A stretch of DNA of 64,000 bases from Argyresthia goedartella (GCA_949825045.1 OX463820.1:8320501-8384500), one strand, 5' to 3'; positions 11,661 through 22,600 are shown, counted from the stretch's first letter. Notes: a model not told the origin generated them from the sequence alone. Program-made: numbers and translations.

Positions 11661-12605
11661 TAAAGAATCGATGAACATCTCATTCATTAAATTTCTAAGG
11701 AATGAAATTTATGAAATCTCGCGTGAAGTCACTTCCCACTCATCCCTTTCTCTGTAAATCTAAGACAACTTTGCACGACTTTCCGACTTGATAGACCGCA
11801 ACGTTGTGCGTTATCGATCGCGAGACCAAGGCTTTTCGCTCACAAACGCAATATGTTTCTAGTATTTTTTAATATTCTTGTTCCGATACGAAATTATTTT
11901 GAGAATGAGGCTGTTAGTAACCACGATTACTTAGAACCACGGATATTTCATCTAGACTAGAGCGGTTTAAGCATCATAAAACGCCCTGAGTGAGCGTAAC
12001 TGATTGGCTCCATTTTGTTTGCATATCTGAGACCTTATCCATCACAAGTCGGCTTCCTTACGCGAGGGCTTCCTTCTTGTTCTTTTGATTAAATTTCATT
12101 TTTATTACAAATCCCGACGATGGATCACTATATTGCCGAAAGATAGACACCTCGTACAGATAAACGAAATTATTCTAAGTAGCCATATCAAGATGGCTTT
12201 AAGGGTAGGTGTATAACCGTGAATCTTGAAGAGCAAAATGTTCGATGTCCAGGGGTAAAAAGTGCCCGTAGTAGGATCGAGATAATAACTCAAACCATTT
12301 TTTTACTTATCTTCTATGGGCAATCTTACTTGCGCACGATAGTATTTGTTTCTAATTGTTTTTTACCTTAAATGTTGTCAAAAATATAAAGTTCTAAAAT
12401 TTTTTATCCCTGCCGCGTCCGCACAACAAAAAACAACTTTTTAGGAATTCAGATGAATAAATTTGTTTTCACGATAGCAGATTAGTTATGAATTAAATTT
12501 TATAGACCAGAGTACGCTCAGGGGTATGCTTTGTTCAATCAAGGGGTACGCGTGCCAATGACTTGACCAAGACAATGTAATCAGAAAAAATCAATTAAGT
12601 ACTCA

Positions 12606-12655
12606 AACAACTATTTTGCCGAAATGATAATGATCATTTCGGCAAAATAGTTGTT
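12606..12655. repeat. Hairpin, 23-bp arms
   Basis: Arms 12606-12628 and 12633-12655 are perfectly complementary (core 'ttgccgaaatgat' / 'atcatttcggcaa') around a 4-nt loop. A second hairpin follows within 13 bp. No TIR/TSD boundary could be fixed. Confidence 0.9.
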
Positions 12656-12667
12656 AACTGTTAAACA

Positions 12668-12701
12668 CTGTTAAACATCTCGCGATCGAGATGTTTAACA
12701 G
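12668..12701. repeat. Hairpin, 15-bp arms
   Basis: 'ctgttaaacatctcg' and its exact reverse complement flank the loop 'cgat'. It is adjacent to the 12606 hairpin. Confidence 0.9.
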
Positions 12702-13368
12702 GGAGCAGTGGATATCTTTGATTAATTAATTAATTAAGACCAGTTTCCGAACTAAAACTTTTTTTGGAATCTACTTTTCTTCAGTGAATGAAGATGTTAA
12801 ATTAGCCATAAAATCCCACTATGCAGTTTTTTTCAAGGAATATCGCCGCAATGGAACTGGGTACACAACTGTTTTGCGAAATTTCACCAACCAGCTACCC
12901 ATCCCTGATCAACAGGAATTACTTAATATAAATCTTATGCAACAGCTGACTCAAGAGTCGTTTTGTAGAGCAATCAGTGGGTGATTTTTAGTGGGTAAAA
13001 GACATCTATCGAGTCAGCGAAGCAGCAATAAAAGCAAGGCTACTAAAAACAGCATTTAATATGTATTTAATCGTATGGCGGTCTGTAGAATCGGCGGATA
13101 CATTTATAATTACTATAAGCCAACGTTCGAATTTCTTAGCCAATTAGCTACGACTTGAGTAAGGTTATATGTCTTCTATGGGTCCTGGGTATAAGTATTC
13201 TATAAGCACGCGGTAGTCTATAAATAGTCCCGGGTCTAAGTAGTACTTGCCGGGTATGAATGGATTTGGCATATGTCTGAATAATATGTTCTATGGCTTG
13301 GGCCTAGCTAGCAGCCTATTTAGCTTGCACCAAAGCTTTCGAGGTAGATCGAAGCCCCTTGGGTTTGG

Positions 13369-14280
13369 TTATTGGGTCCGCGCGATGTGCAAAACTTCCA
13401 GTAGCTTCCGAGCGCCATTCATTCTTCCAGCAGGTATCAATGTCGAAGTGGGTGAGGATCTGGGCTGGGAAGCAATGAGGGTTGCGAGATTTGAGCCTGA
13501 CTGTTGTTGGATGGCAAAATTCCGCATGGGCAGTGATATCGAAGCTGTTATTTTCTTTGTCTCTCTTATTAGTGCCTTTTTTCTGCGAAGGTGCGGGGGA
13601 GGTATGTGTACCAATACGGGCAACCAATGACGAGAGGTCGACTTGATTGTGCCGGTTATACAACGCATGGCATCGTTCAACCTAGTGTCCACCTTGTGCA
13701 CATGAGCACTGTTCAACCATACTGGTGCGCAGTATTCAGCGGCGGAGTACACCAGAGCAATTCTGGTAGGCAGTCTGCAGAAGCAACCCAGGTCGAGCCG
13801 CAGAGTTTATGCAGGATGTTGTTTCTGGTTCCAATATTCATGGAGAGCTTGCCGAGATGTTCGTTGTAGGTTAGTGATCTGTCCAGTATATACTTGAATA
13901 TTTTGGAAGAGGGTTATATTTCAGGGCTTCCCCCTGGAAAAACCCTGTTAGTTGGTAATGAGCTAACTGATTATTCAAGTGGAACTCAGTCAACTCAGTT
14001 TTACTGACACTAAGGATCAGTCCTGGCGACTGATTCTTAGTGTCACTAATCGGAAATCGGAATCGGAACAGCGTCATAGGCGGCGGTGAGATCTATGAAA
14101 ACTGCAGTAGACTTCATTAGTTTCTGGAAACCAACCTCAATGTGATTTGTGCTTGTTGTTGCATCTGGTTTATGTTTGTGCAGCCTTTCAGGAGGTTGTG
14201 TTTGCTTGTTAGTCTGTTCAGGGTTTTCCAAGACTTTCTGCTTTCTGCTAGAATGCTGCTTTAAAGTCCATTCCAGATGT
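13369..14280 (-). pseudogene. Decayed LINE reverse transcriptase
   Basis: Minus-strand pieces in expected order. 14046-14231 encodes 'AVFIDLTAAYDAV', the first catalytic Asp block. About 13760-13870 encodes 'NEHLGKLSMNIGTRNNIL' and related thumb sequence. 13369-13752 encodes 'YSAAEYCAPVWLNSAH', 'VDTRLNDAMRCITGT' and 'LPVLVHIPPPHLRR', the region after the palm that is common to many insect LINEs. The GVPQGS and FADD blocks are missing between 14046 and 13870, and frames shift, so the copy is internally deleted. The plus-strand frame 13247-13630 is its shadow. Confidence 0.8.
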
Positions 14281-14596
14281 CAGAGATTAACATATTGACT
14301 GCTTGTCCTCGTCGAGAGACTTTAAGAGTTTTTCACCGGTTTCTTGACTTCCTGTCAAAATCAAAATCAAAATCAAAAATCATTTATTTCCATAGGATGT
14401 TGTTACATCACTTAGATCCGTCATTACATTTTTTTGGGTGAGTTCACTAACACAATGGCGGAATCTGTGGAGAAGAGCTCACCGAAGAAACTCCACAGTC
14501 GTCGCATCTTTTGCGTTTCCCTTTTTTAAATAAAATATTGTCAAATTACAAAATGAATGCTAATTATATATCGAAAGAGCCTGTTACTCAAACAAT

Positions 14597-16093
14597 CTAT
14601 TCCCATGGACATCTGTCCTCTAAGTAATCAGATATCCTATAGTAACCTTTTTTATACAATTTCTGTTTTATTATTATTTTAAACTTGTCTAAAGGTAAGT
14701 TTTTAATATCAGTAGGGACCTTATTGTAATAGCGTATACAATTGCCTTTAAAAGAATTACTAATTTTATGTAGTCGGCTTACATAAGCAACCAACTTGTC
14801 TTTATTTCTAGTATTAAAATTGTGTATATCACTGTACTTCTGAAAATTAGTTATATTTCTTTTTACATACACAAGATTGTCATAGATATATTGAGACACA
14901 AATGTCAGAATATTGATTTCTTTAAACTTTTCCCTCAGTGACACTCTAGGCCCTAATCTATAAATTGCACGAACAGCCCGTTTCTGCAGAATAAATATAC
15001 TATTAGCATTCGCAGCGTGACCCCACAATAAAATACCATAGGTCATTAGACTTTGAAAGTAACTAAAGTAGACTAGTCTAGCGGTGTCTACGTCGGTAAG
15101 AGCTCTAATTTTTTTAACTGCGAACGCTGCCGAACTCAGTCTGTTCGACAATTTATTTATATGAGGATCCCATTGTAGTTTGGCGTCTAAAGTAATGCCC
15201 AAAAAGACAGTCGACTGCACAAGGTCCAATCTCTGTCCTTTTATAAATATGTCTGTAGTTACCGGGTTCACATTGGGTAACACGAATTTAATACATTTAG
15301 TTTTCTTTTCATTAAGTAATAAATTGTTAACAGTAAACCAGTTCACTATACTAGAGATAGCATTGTTTACCTCGTCATAATTTGATTGCTGTCTTTTAAC
15401 TTTAAATATCAAAGAAGTATCATCGGCAAACAATACTAACCCATGTTTTGCTTTAACAAGGTAAGGTAAATCATTAATATATACTAAAAACAAGAAAGGA
15501 CCAAGAATTGAACCTTGCGGTACGCCCATACTTATTGAAGACCCAGGTGATCTTTTCCCATTAACATCGACCATCTGAACCCTATCTGTTAGATATGACT
15601 CCAGAAGGCCAAGTGCCTGATCTTTTACACCATAATGGCGTAACTTCCTGACAAGAGTGTCATGATGGACGCAATCAAAAGCCTTGGATAGATCGCAGAA
15701 GACACCTATTGCATCCATTGCGTCTTCCCAGGTATCAAAAATATTGTCGATTAGTTCAACACCAGCATCGGCTGTTGAACGACCCTTTGTGAAACCAAAC
15801 TGAGCAATATGAATTAAATTATTGAGATAAAAATGACTTTGCAATTGATTAAGTATGAGTTTTTCAAATATTTTGCTAAGCGTTGGTAGTATCGATATGG
15901 GTCTAAAATTGGTGGGGTCTGATGTACTACCAGCTTTGAATAAAGGTATAACTTTACTTAGTTTCATCAAGTCAGAAAACACACCATTATCTATACATTG
16001 ATTAAATATACAACAAAGGTGAGGTGCAATACAATCTACAATGGAACTAATAATTTTTACTGATAGACCATGGGCGTCAGCTGTCTTTTTCAT
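14597..16093 (-). pseudogene. LINE reverse transcriptase domain
   Basis: Open for 498 codons. In order: '[19 protein letters not shown]' (residues 62-80), 'QFGFTKGRSTADAG' (98-111), '[10 protein letters not shown]' with the first catalytic Asp at 134, '[20 protein letters not shown]' (189-208), and 'LFADDTSL' with the Asp pair at 224-225. The thumb and C-terminal region contain 'FLGITLDAKLQWDPHI' and 'LMTYGILLWG'. All visible catalytic residues are kept. It is listed as a pseudogene because it is cut from its endonuclease by an in-frame stop and has no independent start. Confidence 0.88.
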
Positions 16094-16144
16094 TTCCAGG
16101 GATTTAAACGCTTTTACAATGTCTTCATTATTTACGTGCCTAAA

Positions 16145-16750
16145 TTAAAAATCTGTTTTACAATCCTCAAAGTTTTGTTTAAGTATAGATTCAGCAGCAG
16201 CGGGAGATGAATTTAAAGACTTGGTTGTTGAAACTGGAATGTTCGTAAAGAAATTTTCGAAAGCTTTTGCTACTTCTAGGTCTGTACTTAGCAATTGATT
16301 ATCTATCTTAAGCTTGAAGTTATTATGTGTAGCTTTGGCCTTTCCAGTCTCTCTGTTTATAATTTGCCAAGTCGTTTTCATTACATTGCTACTAGATTCA
16401 ATTTTGTTTTTAATGAAATTAGATTTAGCTACGGCACAAACGCGTTTAAACATTTTTGAATAACTACGAACATAATCTAGAAAGGCCGTATTTTTGTTAT
16501 ATGATTTCTCTTCATAGAGTTCATATAATCTTCGTCTGCTCCTATGAATTCCAACTGTCGCCCAATCACTAAACAAAGCTTTGTTATTAACTTTTATAGT
16601 TTTTGATTTAAATACCGTATCATATTCATTTTTCACAACGTTAAATACTGAGTTGTACAACAAATTTGGATCGTCACTGTATGGTATTTCCCATAGTTTA
16701 TCTAAAATATTATTCCTGTAGTGTTCAAGCCGAGTGTCACTAACGGGCAC
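16145..16750 (-). pseudogene. LINE ORF2 linker segment
   Basis: 201 codons in the same frame as the endonuclease above it and the reverse transcriptase below it. It carries '[13 protein letters not shown]' and 'AFENFFTNIPVSTT', which match the linker of the plus-strand LINE at 46890-47230. It ends at a stop just before the reverse transcriptase segment, which I take as a nonsense mutation because the frame continues. Confidence 0.8.
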
Positions 16751-16825
16751 ACATGTTATATCCTCTTTTTGGTTCTTTTTTATTTTAATATTGAATATAC
16801 CTATCTGACCAGAGTGATCAGAGGT

Positions 16826-17392
16826 TCATTTATTGATGACCGATTTGAAAATGGGCGTAATGTTAGTAAATATATTGTCAATGCAGGTAGCAGATGTTGC
16901 AGTAATTCTAGTAGGCTCCAAAAACAGATAGTTCATGTTGTGACATAAAAATAAAGATTTTAATCTAGTACAAATATTATTATCCTCTAACAGATTAACA
17001 TTAAAATCACCACAAATTATAAAAAAATTGTTTTTATCGCTGATTTTAATCAACACTTCATCCATTTTCTTTTCGAATAAATCAAAGGATGAATCTGGTG
17101 GTCTGTATACGCTCATTACAATAAGTTGTTCAAGTTCAATACAGGCTATTTCCATGGTACGCTCAACAGACAGGCTCACTATGTCAACTCGTTCCTTATA
17201 TTTAAAACTATTATTTACAAGTATTAAGGAGCCACCGCGATCAGCTGTTTTTCTGTTGAACGAACTAGCAACGTGGTGGTTATTAAAGTTGAACATGAAC
17301 TGATAACTCTTTAAAAAGTGCTCTGTTATACATAAAATATCAATATTATTACAGTTCATGAATAACTCAATTTCTAGTTCTTTACTTAACAT
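16826..17392 (-). pseudogene. LINE AP endonuclease domain
   Basis: 188 codons reading as the APE endonuclease of a non-LTR element. 'IDILCITEHFL' holds the catalytic Glu (about residue 24), followed by 'MSVYRPPDSSFDLFEKKMD' and 'FFIICGDFNVNL' with the GDFN Asp/Asn pair. Upstream of this Met the frame continues as 'VVH-stop-NIQG', so the native start was further up and a stop at 17405-17407 has broken it. The domain would nick target DNA for target-primed reverse transcription. Confidence 0.85.
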
Positions 17393-17635
17393 GCCCTGAA
17401 TATTTTAATGAACCACGTTTAAAATATTCTTAGTTTTACATTTTTCATTACTAGTAACTTGATTTAATGGGCAAGATGAAGGTATATTTATACAAATATT
17501 AATATTACTGCCAGAGTTACTCTCTGTTGTCCTGTGTTCTGATATTCCTTAAACAAGTCCTCACTGTTTGCATTCCACCCTGGGACATACTCTTTACGAT
17601 AGCCTCTGGGTATGGCTGGTTTTGCAGTTTCAATA

Positions 17636-17712
17636 ACTCGGCTCCGTGGTCTAATGGATATCATGCTTGCTTCTCATACAGGAGATGCAGGTTTGATTTC
17701 TTCATTGAGTTT
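17636..17712 (+). pseudogene. Degenerate tRNA-like sequence
   Basis: 'ggctccgtggtctaatgga' resembles the 5' half of an arginine tRNA (acceptor plus A box), and 'gcaggtttgatttc' about 45 bases later resembles a decayed B box. The T arm and 3' acceptor do not pair well, so it is not a working tRNA. It may be a tRNA pseudogene or the head of another SINE family. Confidence 0.4.
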
Positions 17713-18137
17713 ATGAGTGGTTGTCTGAGGCCTATGTCTAGTGGAACTGGACGATGTTGACTGCATTTTATTTTATTTAAGTAAATTGACGACAAAAATT
17801 ATTTGATACATAAGTCCAATTGCAGCGTCTTGCAACAATCGCGCGATTCGAAAATATTTTCCATTCGGCTCGCCGTGGCAAGCCCGATTTTCGAATAAGT
17901 TCGACGCCACGCTCCCTCTCCGCCCTCGCCTCCGCCCCGAGCTATGAGCTGAAATGCGAGCGCCAAGCCTATTTCACGAAATGAGATTTTAAAGCCATAG
18001 CAATAAGGACTTCGAATAGGGAAAATCCTTTAAACCCTGGTGTGATCTAGATTGTAATATTTATAAATTCCACTTTTATGTAACCACTAAAGCATATAGC
18101 TATAATGACTTACTTTAGGTAAGGTTTGCATGATATA

Positions 18138-18375
18138 CACTGACGAGCAATGAAAAAGTTCCACCCACAAAATGGCGACAAACACCCATCCAATTTTTTA
18201 AAACATTTAATTTAAATTTGAACACAATATTGACGTTTTTACTTGGTAATATTCTGATGCGCTGTTAAATGTACTTCAATATTGCAGCCGGCGTCATTAA
18301 GCTAACCTTTCCCGTTTAGGAGTAATTTGGTGCTCTCTCATTGACTCAACTTAACTTTTTCATTGACCGTCAGTG
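18138..18375. mobile_element. Mariner-type MITE
   Basis: Terminal inverted repeats: left 'cactgacgagcaatgaaaaa', right end 'tttttcattgaccgtcagtg' reversed. They are imperfect over ~23 bp, with TA dinucleotides on both sides as expected of a TA target duplication. The 238 bp between hold no coding sequence. Mobilisation would depend on a Tc1/mariner transposase elsewhere. Confidence 0.75.
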
Positions 18376-18582
18376 TATAAAGTGTTATTTTCAAGAAGGT
18401 TGTGCGAAAACTACATTTTGTGGTCTTTAACCCGACCTATAAGTGACTTTCACTATAATGATATAGCCTGTTACTCTCACGGTCTCTACAAATCCAACAA
18501 CACTGTATTTCTTAAAATCCGTCAAGCTGTTTGGACTGTTGCGGTTTTTTGAAATGTTAAAATTTCTACATTTCCACCATTT

Positions 18583-18608
18583 TGAAAAAAAATCTAAAGC
18601 TGTATCGA
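18583..18608 (+). repeat. 26-bp direct repeat, left copy
   Basis: Identical over 26 bp to 23361-23386 (core 'atctaaagctgtatcga'). The two copies bound the ~4.75-kb block with the OTU-bearing LINE. They could be a duplication made at insertion or a stretch shared by two unrelated repeats; 26 bp is longer than most LINE target duplications but not impossible. Confidence 0.85.
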
Positions 18609-18729
18609 ATGAATGAATGAATGGTGCTTCTCCAGCCAGGGTTCTAAACCTGTTCCGGTCTTTCGGCCGGCATACCAGAGGGCACAAGTTTTGAGGGGGG
18701 GCGGAATGACCTGCTCTGTAGGAAGGGAA

Positions 18730-19620
18730 GGATAGTGAATTCAATCGACCGACTCTTCAGCCTGAAGCCAATATAGGATATGTGGAATGGGGAGGATGTG
18801 GGATTTGGAGAGCAGCTGTTGTTTTCTTCAAGTTCTTGTTTTCCTTCTATTTTCAGTTATTGTTAATAGTTGAGTTTCCTGAGTCGTGTTCGTTTGGGTT
18901 ATCCGGTAAGTTCCCAGTTACGCTTTTGCTGTCTGTTTCTGGGATACGGTATATATGCCTCTAGGCCATCCTGACTTCGTCCATGTTGTGTGATGATTCT
19001 GTCCAGTAACTGTGTTCTTCACCGTAGTATTTGATGTCATGCTTAAGGAAATCTTTCCAGGTGTATATAAGTCGGCCGACTTTCTTCTTCCTTGCTTCGT
19101 ATTTGAATGGAGCGTGTAGTAAGTGCTGTTGTGGGCGTCGCAGAATATGTATAGTAACATATCCGGTGGTTTTTGATTCGTTTGGTTATCGTTTTGCCCT
19201 GTAGTCAGTCATGAATTTTGTGGTATCTTGGATAGCTTCTGGCGTTCTCAAACATGTCTCTGAAGATCAGGCGTTCATATACTGACTGTCAACTGTTTGC
19301 TTTAGTGAGGGTTGCCGCTTTTTGTCCGTATTTTATAAACAGTGCAATGACCATTTTGTAAATCAGGCGCACTATATTTCAGTCTATGTTGGATTTCTTT
19401 ATAAAATGCATTAGGGCCTTGGAATTGCATATGGCTTGCCGGCACCTCTTTTTTATTGTGTCCTATGTCCTGCCGTAATATATGTGCCGAGATATTTGAT
19501 TTCGTTTACGGTTCGTATTGGAACTACGTCCAATTCACTGGTTGTTTATGGGGTCTCTTATAAGAATTTTCGTCTTTCTACTTTTAAGTTTGCCATGAGC
19601 AGTTTTCCGATGATATTTAA
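18730..19620 (-). pseudogene. OTU-LINE: reverse transcriptase thumb and C-terminal remnants
   Basis: The minus strand reads 'TVNEIKYLGTYITA' at about 19450-19520, the post-palm block of LINE reverse transcriptases. It then continues through several frame breaks to 'YERLIFRDMFENAR' (about 19230-19280) and 'LIYTWKDFLKHDIKYYGEEH' (about 19010-19070), a pattern usual near LINE C-termini. The palm with GVPQGS and FADD is absent. The order and strand fit the downstream end of the element whose OTU and endonuclease parts lie at 20055-22174. Confidence 0.6.
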
Positions 19621-20055
19621 TTATTCACTTTTAGCTACTCCGCGGCATAGCAGCGCTGCGTATAAACGCTCTTTCAGGTTGCGGGCGGTCCGACTCTGGA
19701 ACGCACCTCTTTGCACTATAAGAGACAGTCCGACTCTTTTTTCTATTAAGAAACATATCAAAGAGCTCTACATGTCTCTTTCGTAAAAGTTATTGTATTT
19801 ATTTTATTATATGTAAGGTTTATGTATATATCGGTAATTATTTAGTATTTGCTATCTGTATTTTACAGATATTTTAATTTATTCCTAGGCATTTTAGTTA
19901 TAGTAATTATTGTGCACTGCCTACCCTTTTATGATAGCAATTCCTGTAATGCCTTGTTTTGCTGGAAGAAATCTCTTTTTAGAGACAAGCTCGCCCTTGT
20001 ACATGCATTTTCTTTTGATGTAACTTTTAAAATATTTTTGTGCAATATTGTGAAG
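19620..20055 (+). mobile_element. LINE 3' end inserted in the OTU-LINE
   Basis: Plus-strand C-terminus 'RHSSAAYKRSFRLRAVRLWN' ... 'SIKKHIKELYMSLS' with a stop at 19784-19786, then a 3' untranslated region containing 'tgctggaagaaatctcttt' and 'agagacaagctcgcc'. The same 3' sequence is present in minus orientation in the triple repeat at 61842-62184. It sits between the endonuclease (20055-20271) and the thumb remnant (below 19620) of the minus-strand element, so it is a nested insertion of the 3' end of another LINE. Confidence 0.65.
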
Positions 20056-20271
20056 GAGGTTTGTTCCTATAATTCCCTTTTTCCTGTATTTCTTTAAAGC
20101 GTCTTGTCCGATGCGAGCATTCAGATACCAGAGATAGTGTTTTGACATATGTATCATGTTTGTTTCCTGTATATAGGCTATGTGTATGTTTTTGTTAGTC
20201 AATTCCGCGTCAATGTTGAGTCTTTTAGTTATTTCGGCGCATCCTCTAACCTTCCAAGTAGCAATGCGCAT
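20055..20271 (-). pseudogene. OTU-LINE: AP endonuclease fragment
   Basis: Starts 'MRIATWKVRGCAEITKRLNI', matching the MxIxTWNVRG opening of LINE AP endonucleases (Lys in place of the usual Asn). It then has 'HIAYIQETN' with the catalytic Glu, and shortly after 'YLNARIGQD', corresponding to the DFNARIGxD block. About 50 residues between the two are missing, so the domain is internally deleted. It follows directly, on the same strand, the OTU C-terminal region of 20229-20516. Confidence 0.7.
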
Positions 20272-20847
20272 ACGCTCGCATGTGACTTAAATATGGGGCT
20301 GTTTCGTATCATCGTATATCCGGTGTTGTCTGGGATGTCTTCTGTTGATGTTATGGTTGACCCTGAGGAGGTCATGGGTGTTGCATTAAGTATCGGCGAA
20401 AGTATGGTGTTATCAGTTTGGTTATCGGTTGCTTGATCCGTGGGTAAATTTGGCGATTCAAGCAAGTAAACGCTGTCGTAGTGGTGTCCTGTGACGTTGA
20501 GGTTGATAGATTTCACTGCTTCCGCTGGATTCTTGGGCGTGAATGTGAGCGATGGTGTATTTTGCTGGTGGATTGTTGCGTTAAGTAGAAAGTATTCGGC
20601 AGCTGGTATTATAATCTTCTCTCCAGCCCAAGTACCGTAATTGCGTAGATTTTCAGTGTTGAGTTGTTAAGGATTTCAGGCTCAGTGATTGCGAGCTTTG
20701 TTCTGTTCATCGCCGTTTTCTTCTACATATTTAACTAGGTCCTTACGAATGTGAGTGTGGTTGCATGTTAATTGACATAGGTGATTAATTTGGTCAGCAA
20801 TTGCGGTGAATAGGCAGTTACCATCTCAGCGTTGGTAAGGCTTCCAT
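20229..20847 (-). pseudogene. OTU-type cysteine protease, decayed copy
   Basis: On the minus strand an ATG at 20847 opens 'MEALPTLR' and then a 2-nt deletion relative to the intact copy removes the Asp of the (D)GNC motif. In the shifted frame the sequence continues 'GNCLFTAIADQINHLC', and after further breaks 'YGTWAGEKIIIPAAEYFLL' and 'NVTGHHYDSVYLLE', the block with the catalytic His. Frame 20229-20516 then carries a Thr/Ser/Pro-rich linker ending just above the endonuclease. It is clearly related to the intact frame 21641-22174 but diverged from it. Confidence 0.75.
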
Positions 20848-20879
20848 TAGGTTATCTTCTTGGGATGTTGTTGAAAGAA

Positions 20880-22600
20880 AGAACTTAGAGATAGCGTGAT
20901 TTATTTGAACTACCTTTGTCTACGATTAACAGATCGTACGGGTTGCGATTGTCAAAGTTTGTGCGTATCTTCGTGCGCCCTTATTCTCGGTAGAGAGCCG
21001 CTTAGGACAAAAAATCTCCGATTTTATTGTTGTTATTGTTCATCAGTGGAAGTCTTTTGTTAATTGCCTGTTTTCTGGAAGATGGTGAAATGATCCTTTT
21101 ATGATGTGCAATTGTTTGCTGTTTCTCGCTATTTCTTAGAATATGCAGTTATGTAGTAGACGGGCTTGCATTATTGTTTTATTTTTGTGGGCTTGTCGGA
21201 CCGGATAAAGTTAGAAATGGTTATGTTTTGTTTTACTGTTATTGGGTAGGTTCCTGCTTAGTTTTGTATTTAGGTATACCTATCCCCTACCTACTAGTAC
21301 GGCACTGTGCCTGTGGAATAGTTTGGAGTTGGCGTAGTAATTTGAAGCGAGCGAGGTATCTGTTTATGAAATGGTATTTAGCATTACGAAGGGAGTTACC
21401 TGCCAGATATAGAGTTCGTTTTGCCTTTTGATCTGAGTTAGGGCTATCATAATCGCAGCAATCTCACCAGGTTGTTGCTCAGCTAGTGAGATGAAGTACC
21501 CGGTTGTATCTGACCCGGCGGAGGGGGGTGCATGTGTTTGTGGCGTGTGAGGGTATGTGTCGGTACGGTAAGTATCAAAGTCATTGGTCATCTTATCTTG
21601 AGTTGTGCATTTTGGGTAGGCCGGGGGAAGGTGATTAGATTTATACCGCTATCATATTATCTGTTTTTGGGGCGGGTGGAACTTGAGGGTACTTTGGTAG
21701 TCGCGCTGTATTTTGGTATGGGAAAAGTGAGATGCTGCGATGTAGATTTGACTTGGTTGTTGATAGGTTGTTGATTATATTTTGGGGCTCTATTATGTAT
21801 GCGCTGTCGTAGTGGCTGTCGGAAAAGGTCAAGTTGATAGTTCCGACTGAGTTATATTCTTGTTGGGGGCTATATACATTTTGTTGATGGATCGCTACAC
21901 TTATTACGTAGAATTCCGCAGCTGCTATGATAATTTCTTCACCGCCCCACGTGCCCTGTATGTGGAGATTTTTTATGTACTCAGTGAAAGCTTCTGCGTT
22001 TGGTGCGTCGATCGCATGTTTGATGCGTGGATAATTGCTGTTAGTTTCCACGTATCTAGCTAAGTCGCTTCTGATGTGGGTATGGTTGAATGTCGCTCCA
22101 AACAGATGGTTGATTTGGTCTGCAATTGCATGGAACAGGCAGTTTCCATCTCTGGGCATTGGTAGAGTTTCCATTGTGAGATATTACTACAGGAGAAAGC
22201 CTCGTGGTATTTTAGCTAATATGAATGTGTGTGTGTGGGTTGTTTCTAAGAGTTGTACGGCCGGTATGATGAGAGACGCTGTTTGGCTTTTTACGATCTA
22301 TTTTTATTCTAATGTTTCCCGGTATTTCCAAGATGGGCTGACACCATAGAATGGGTGCCAGATATGTGAGTGAACGTTGTGAGCCTTTTGTGCTTCGAAG
22401 CTTTTTCAATTGTTCCTAAATAGCAGTCAATTGTTTTGTCTAGTTTCTGGGAGTTTGGTGAGATGGCCTTTTTATGGCATGCACTTGTTTAGTTTTTGTT
22501 TACTGTCGGGTTTAGTATATTTGCAGTTTAGCTACATAAAAATAATTCTAGGATTGTTAAGTTTTGGGTTGGCTTATTCACTGAGTTTCAGGGTTTAGTG
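20880..22600 (-). repeat. Upstream half of a tandem pair of OTU-LINE segments
   Basis: The stretch 21050-21130 ('ggtgaaatgatccttttat', 'tgcaattgttt') lines up with 22440-22510 ('ggtgagatggcctttttat', 'tgcacttgttt'), and both lie at a similar distance beyond an OTU module. This points to two diverged copies of the same segment arranged head-to-tail. The frame 21364-21591 (minus) contains 'GEIAAIMIALTQIKRQNELY', which I cannot place with confidence. Confidence 0.5.
21641..22174 (-). CDS. OTU-domain cysteine protease ORF (transposon-encoded)
   Basis: 177 codons. Residues 9-14 are 'DGNCLF', the oxyanion/catalytic Cys motif of the ovarian-tumour (OTU) family with Cys at 12. Residues 75-88 'TWGGEEIIIAAAEF' match the conserved TWGG.xE..A.A.x block, and 'SHYDSAYII' supplies the His at 121. 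Such domains cleave ubiquitin chains in known family members; activity here is inference. Upstream (22212-22409) and downstream frames are short. It lies on the same strand as, and upstream of, a second OTU remnant and an AP endonuclease, so I assign it to a LINE rather than to the host. It is open but perhaps only a fragment: the C-terminal ~45 residues are low-complexity and the rest of the polyprotein is broken. Confidence 0.75.
   Translation of the reverse strand: METLPMPRDGNCLFHAIADQINHLFGATFNHTHIRSDLARYVETNSNYPRIKHAIDAPNAEAFTEYIKNLHIQGTWGGEEIIIAAAEFYVISVAIHQQNVYSPQQEYNSVGTINLTFSDSHYDSAYIIEPQNIINNLSTTKSNLHRSISLFPYQNTARLPKYPQVPPAPKTDNMIAV

Larger units (their letters stand above)
14357..17530 (-). 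mobile_element. 5'-truncated APE-type LINE (Jockey/CR1-like)
   Basis: Minus-strand non-LTR retrotransposon. A 3' tail of repeated 'ttttga' (plus strand 'tcaaaa' repeats, 14357-14385) marks the end. From high to low coordinates it encodes an AP endonuclease, a linker and a reverse transcriptase, all in the same frame with three in-frame stops (17405-17407, near 16826, near 16145). ORF1 is not seen, so the copy is 5'-truncated near 17.5 kb. It belongs with, but is diverged from, the LINEs at 46870-50870, as shown by the shared '[11 protein letters not shown]' / '[11 protein letters not shown]' linker. Clade assignment is by motif style only. Confidence 0.88.
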
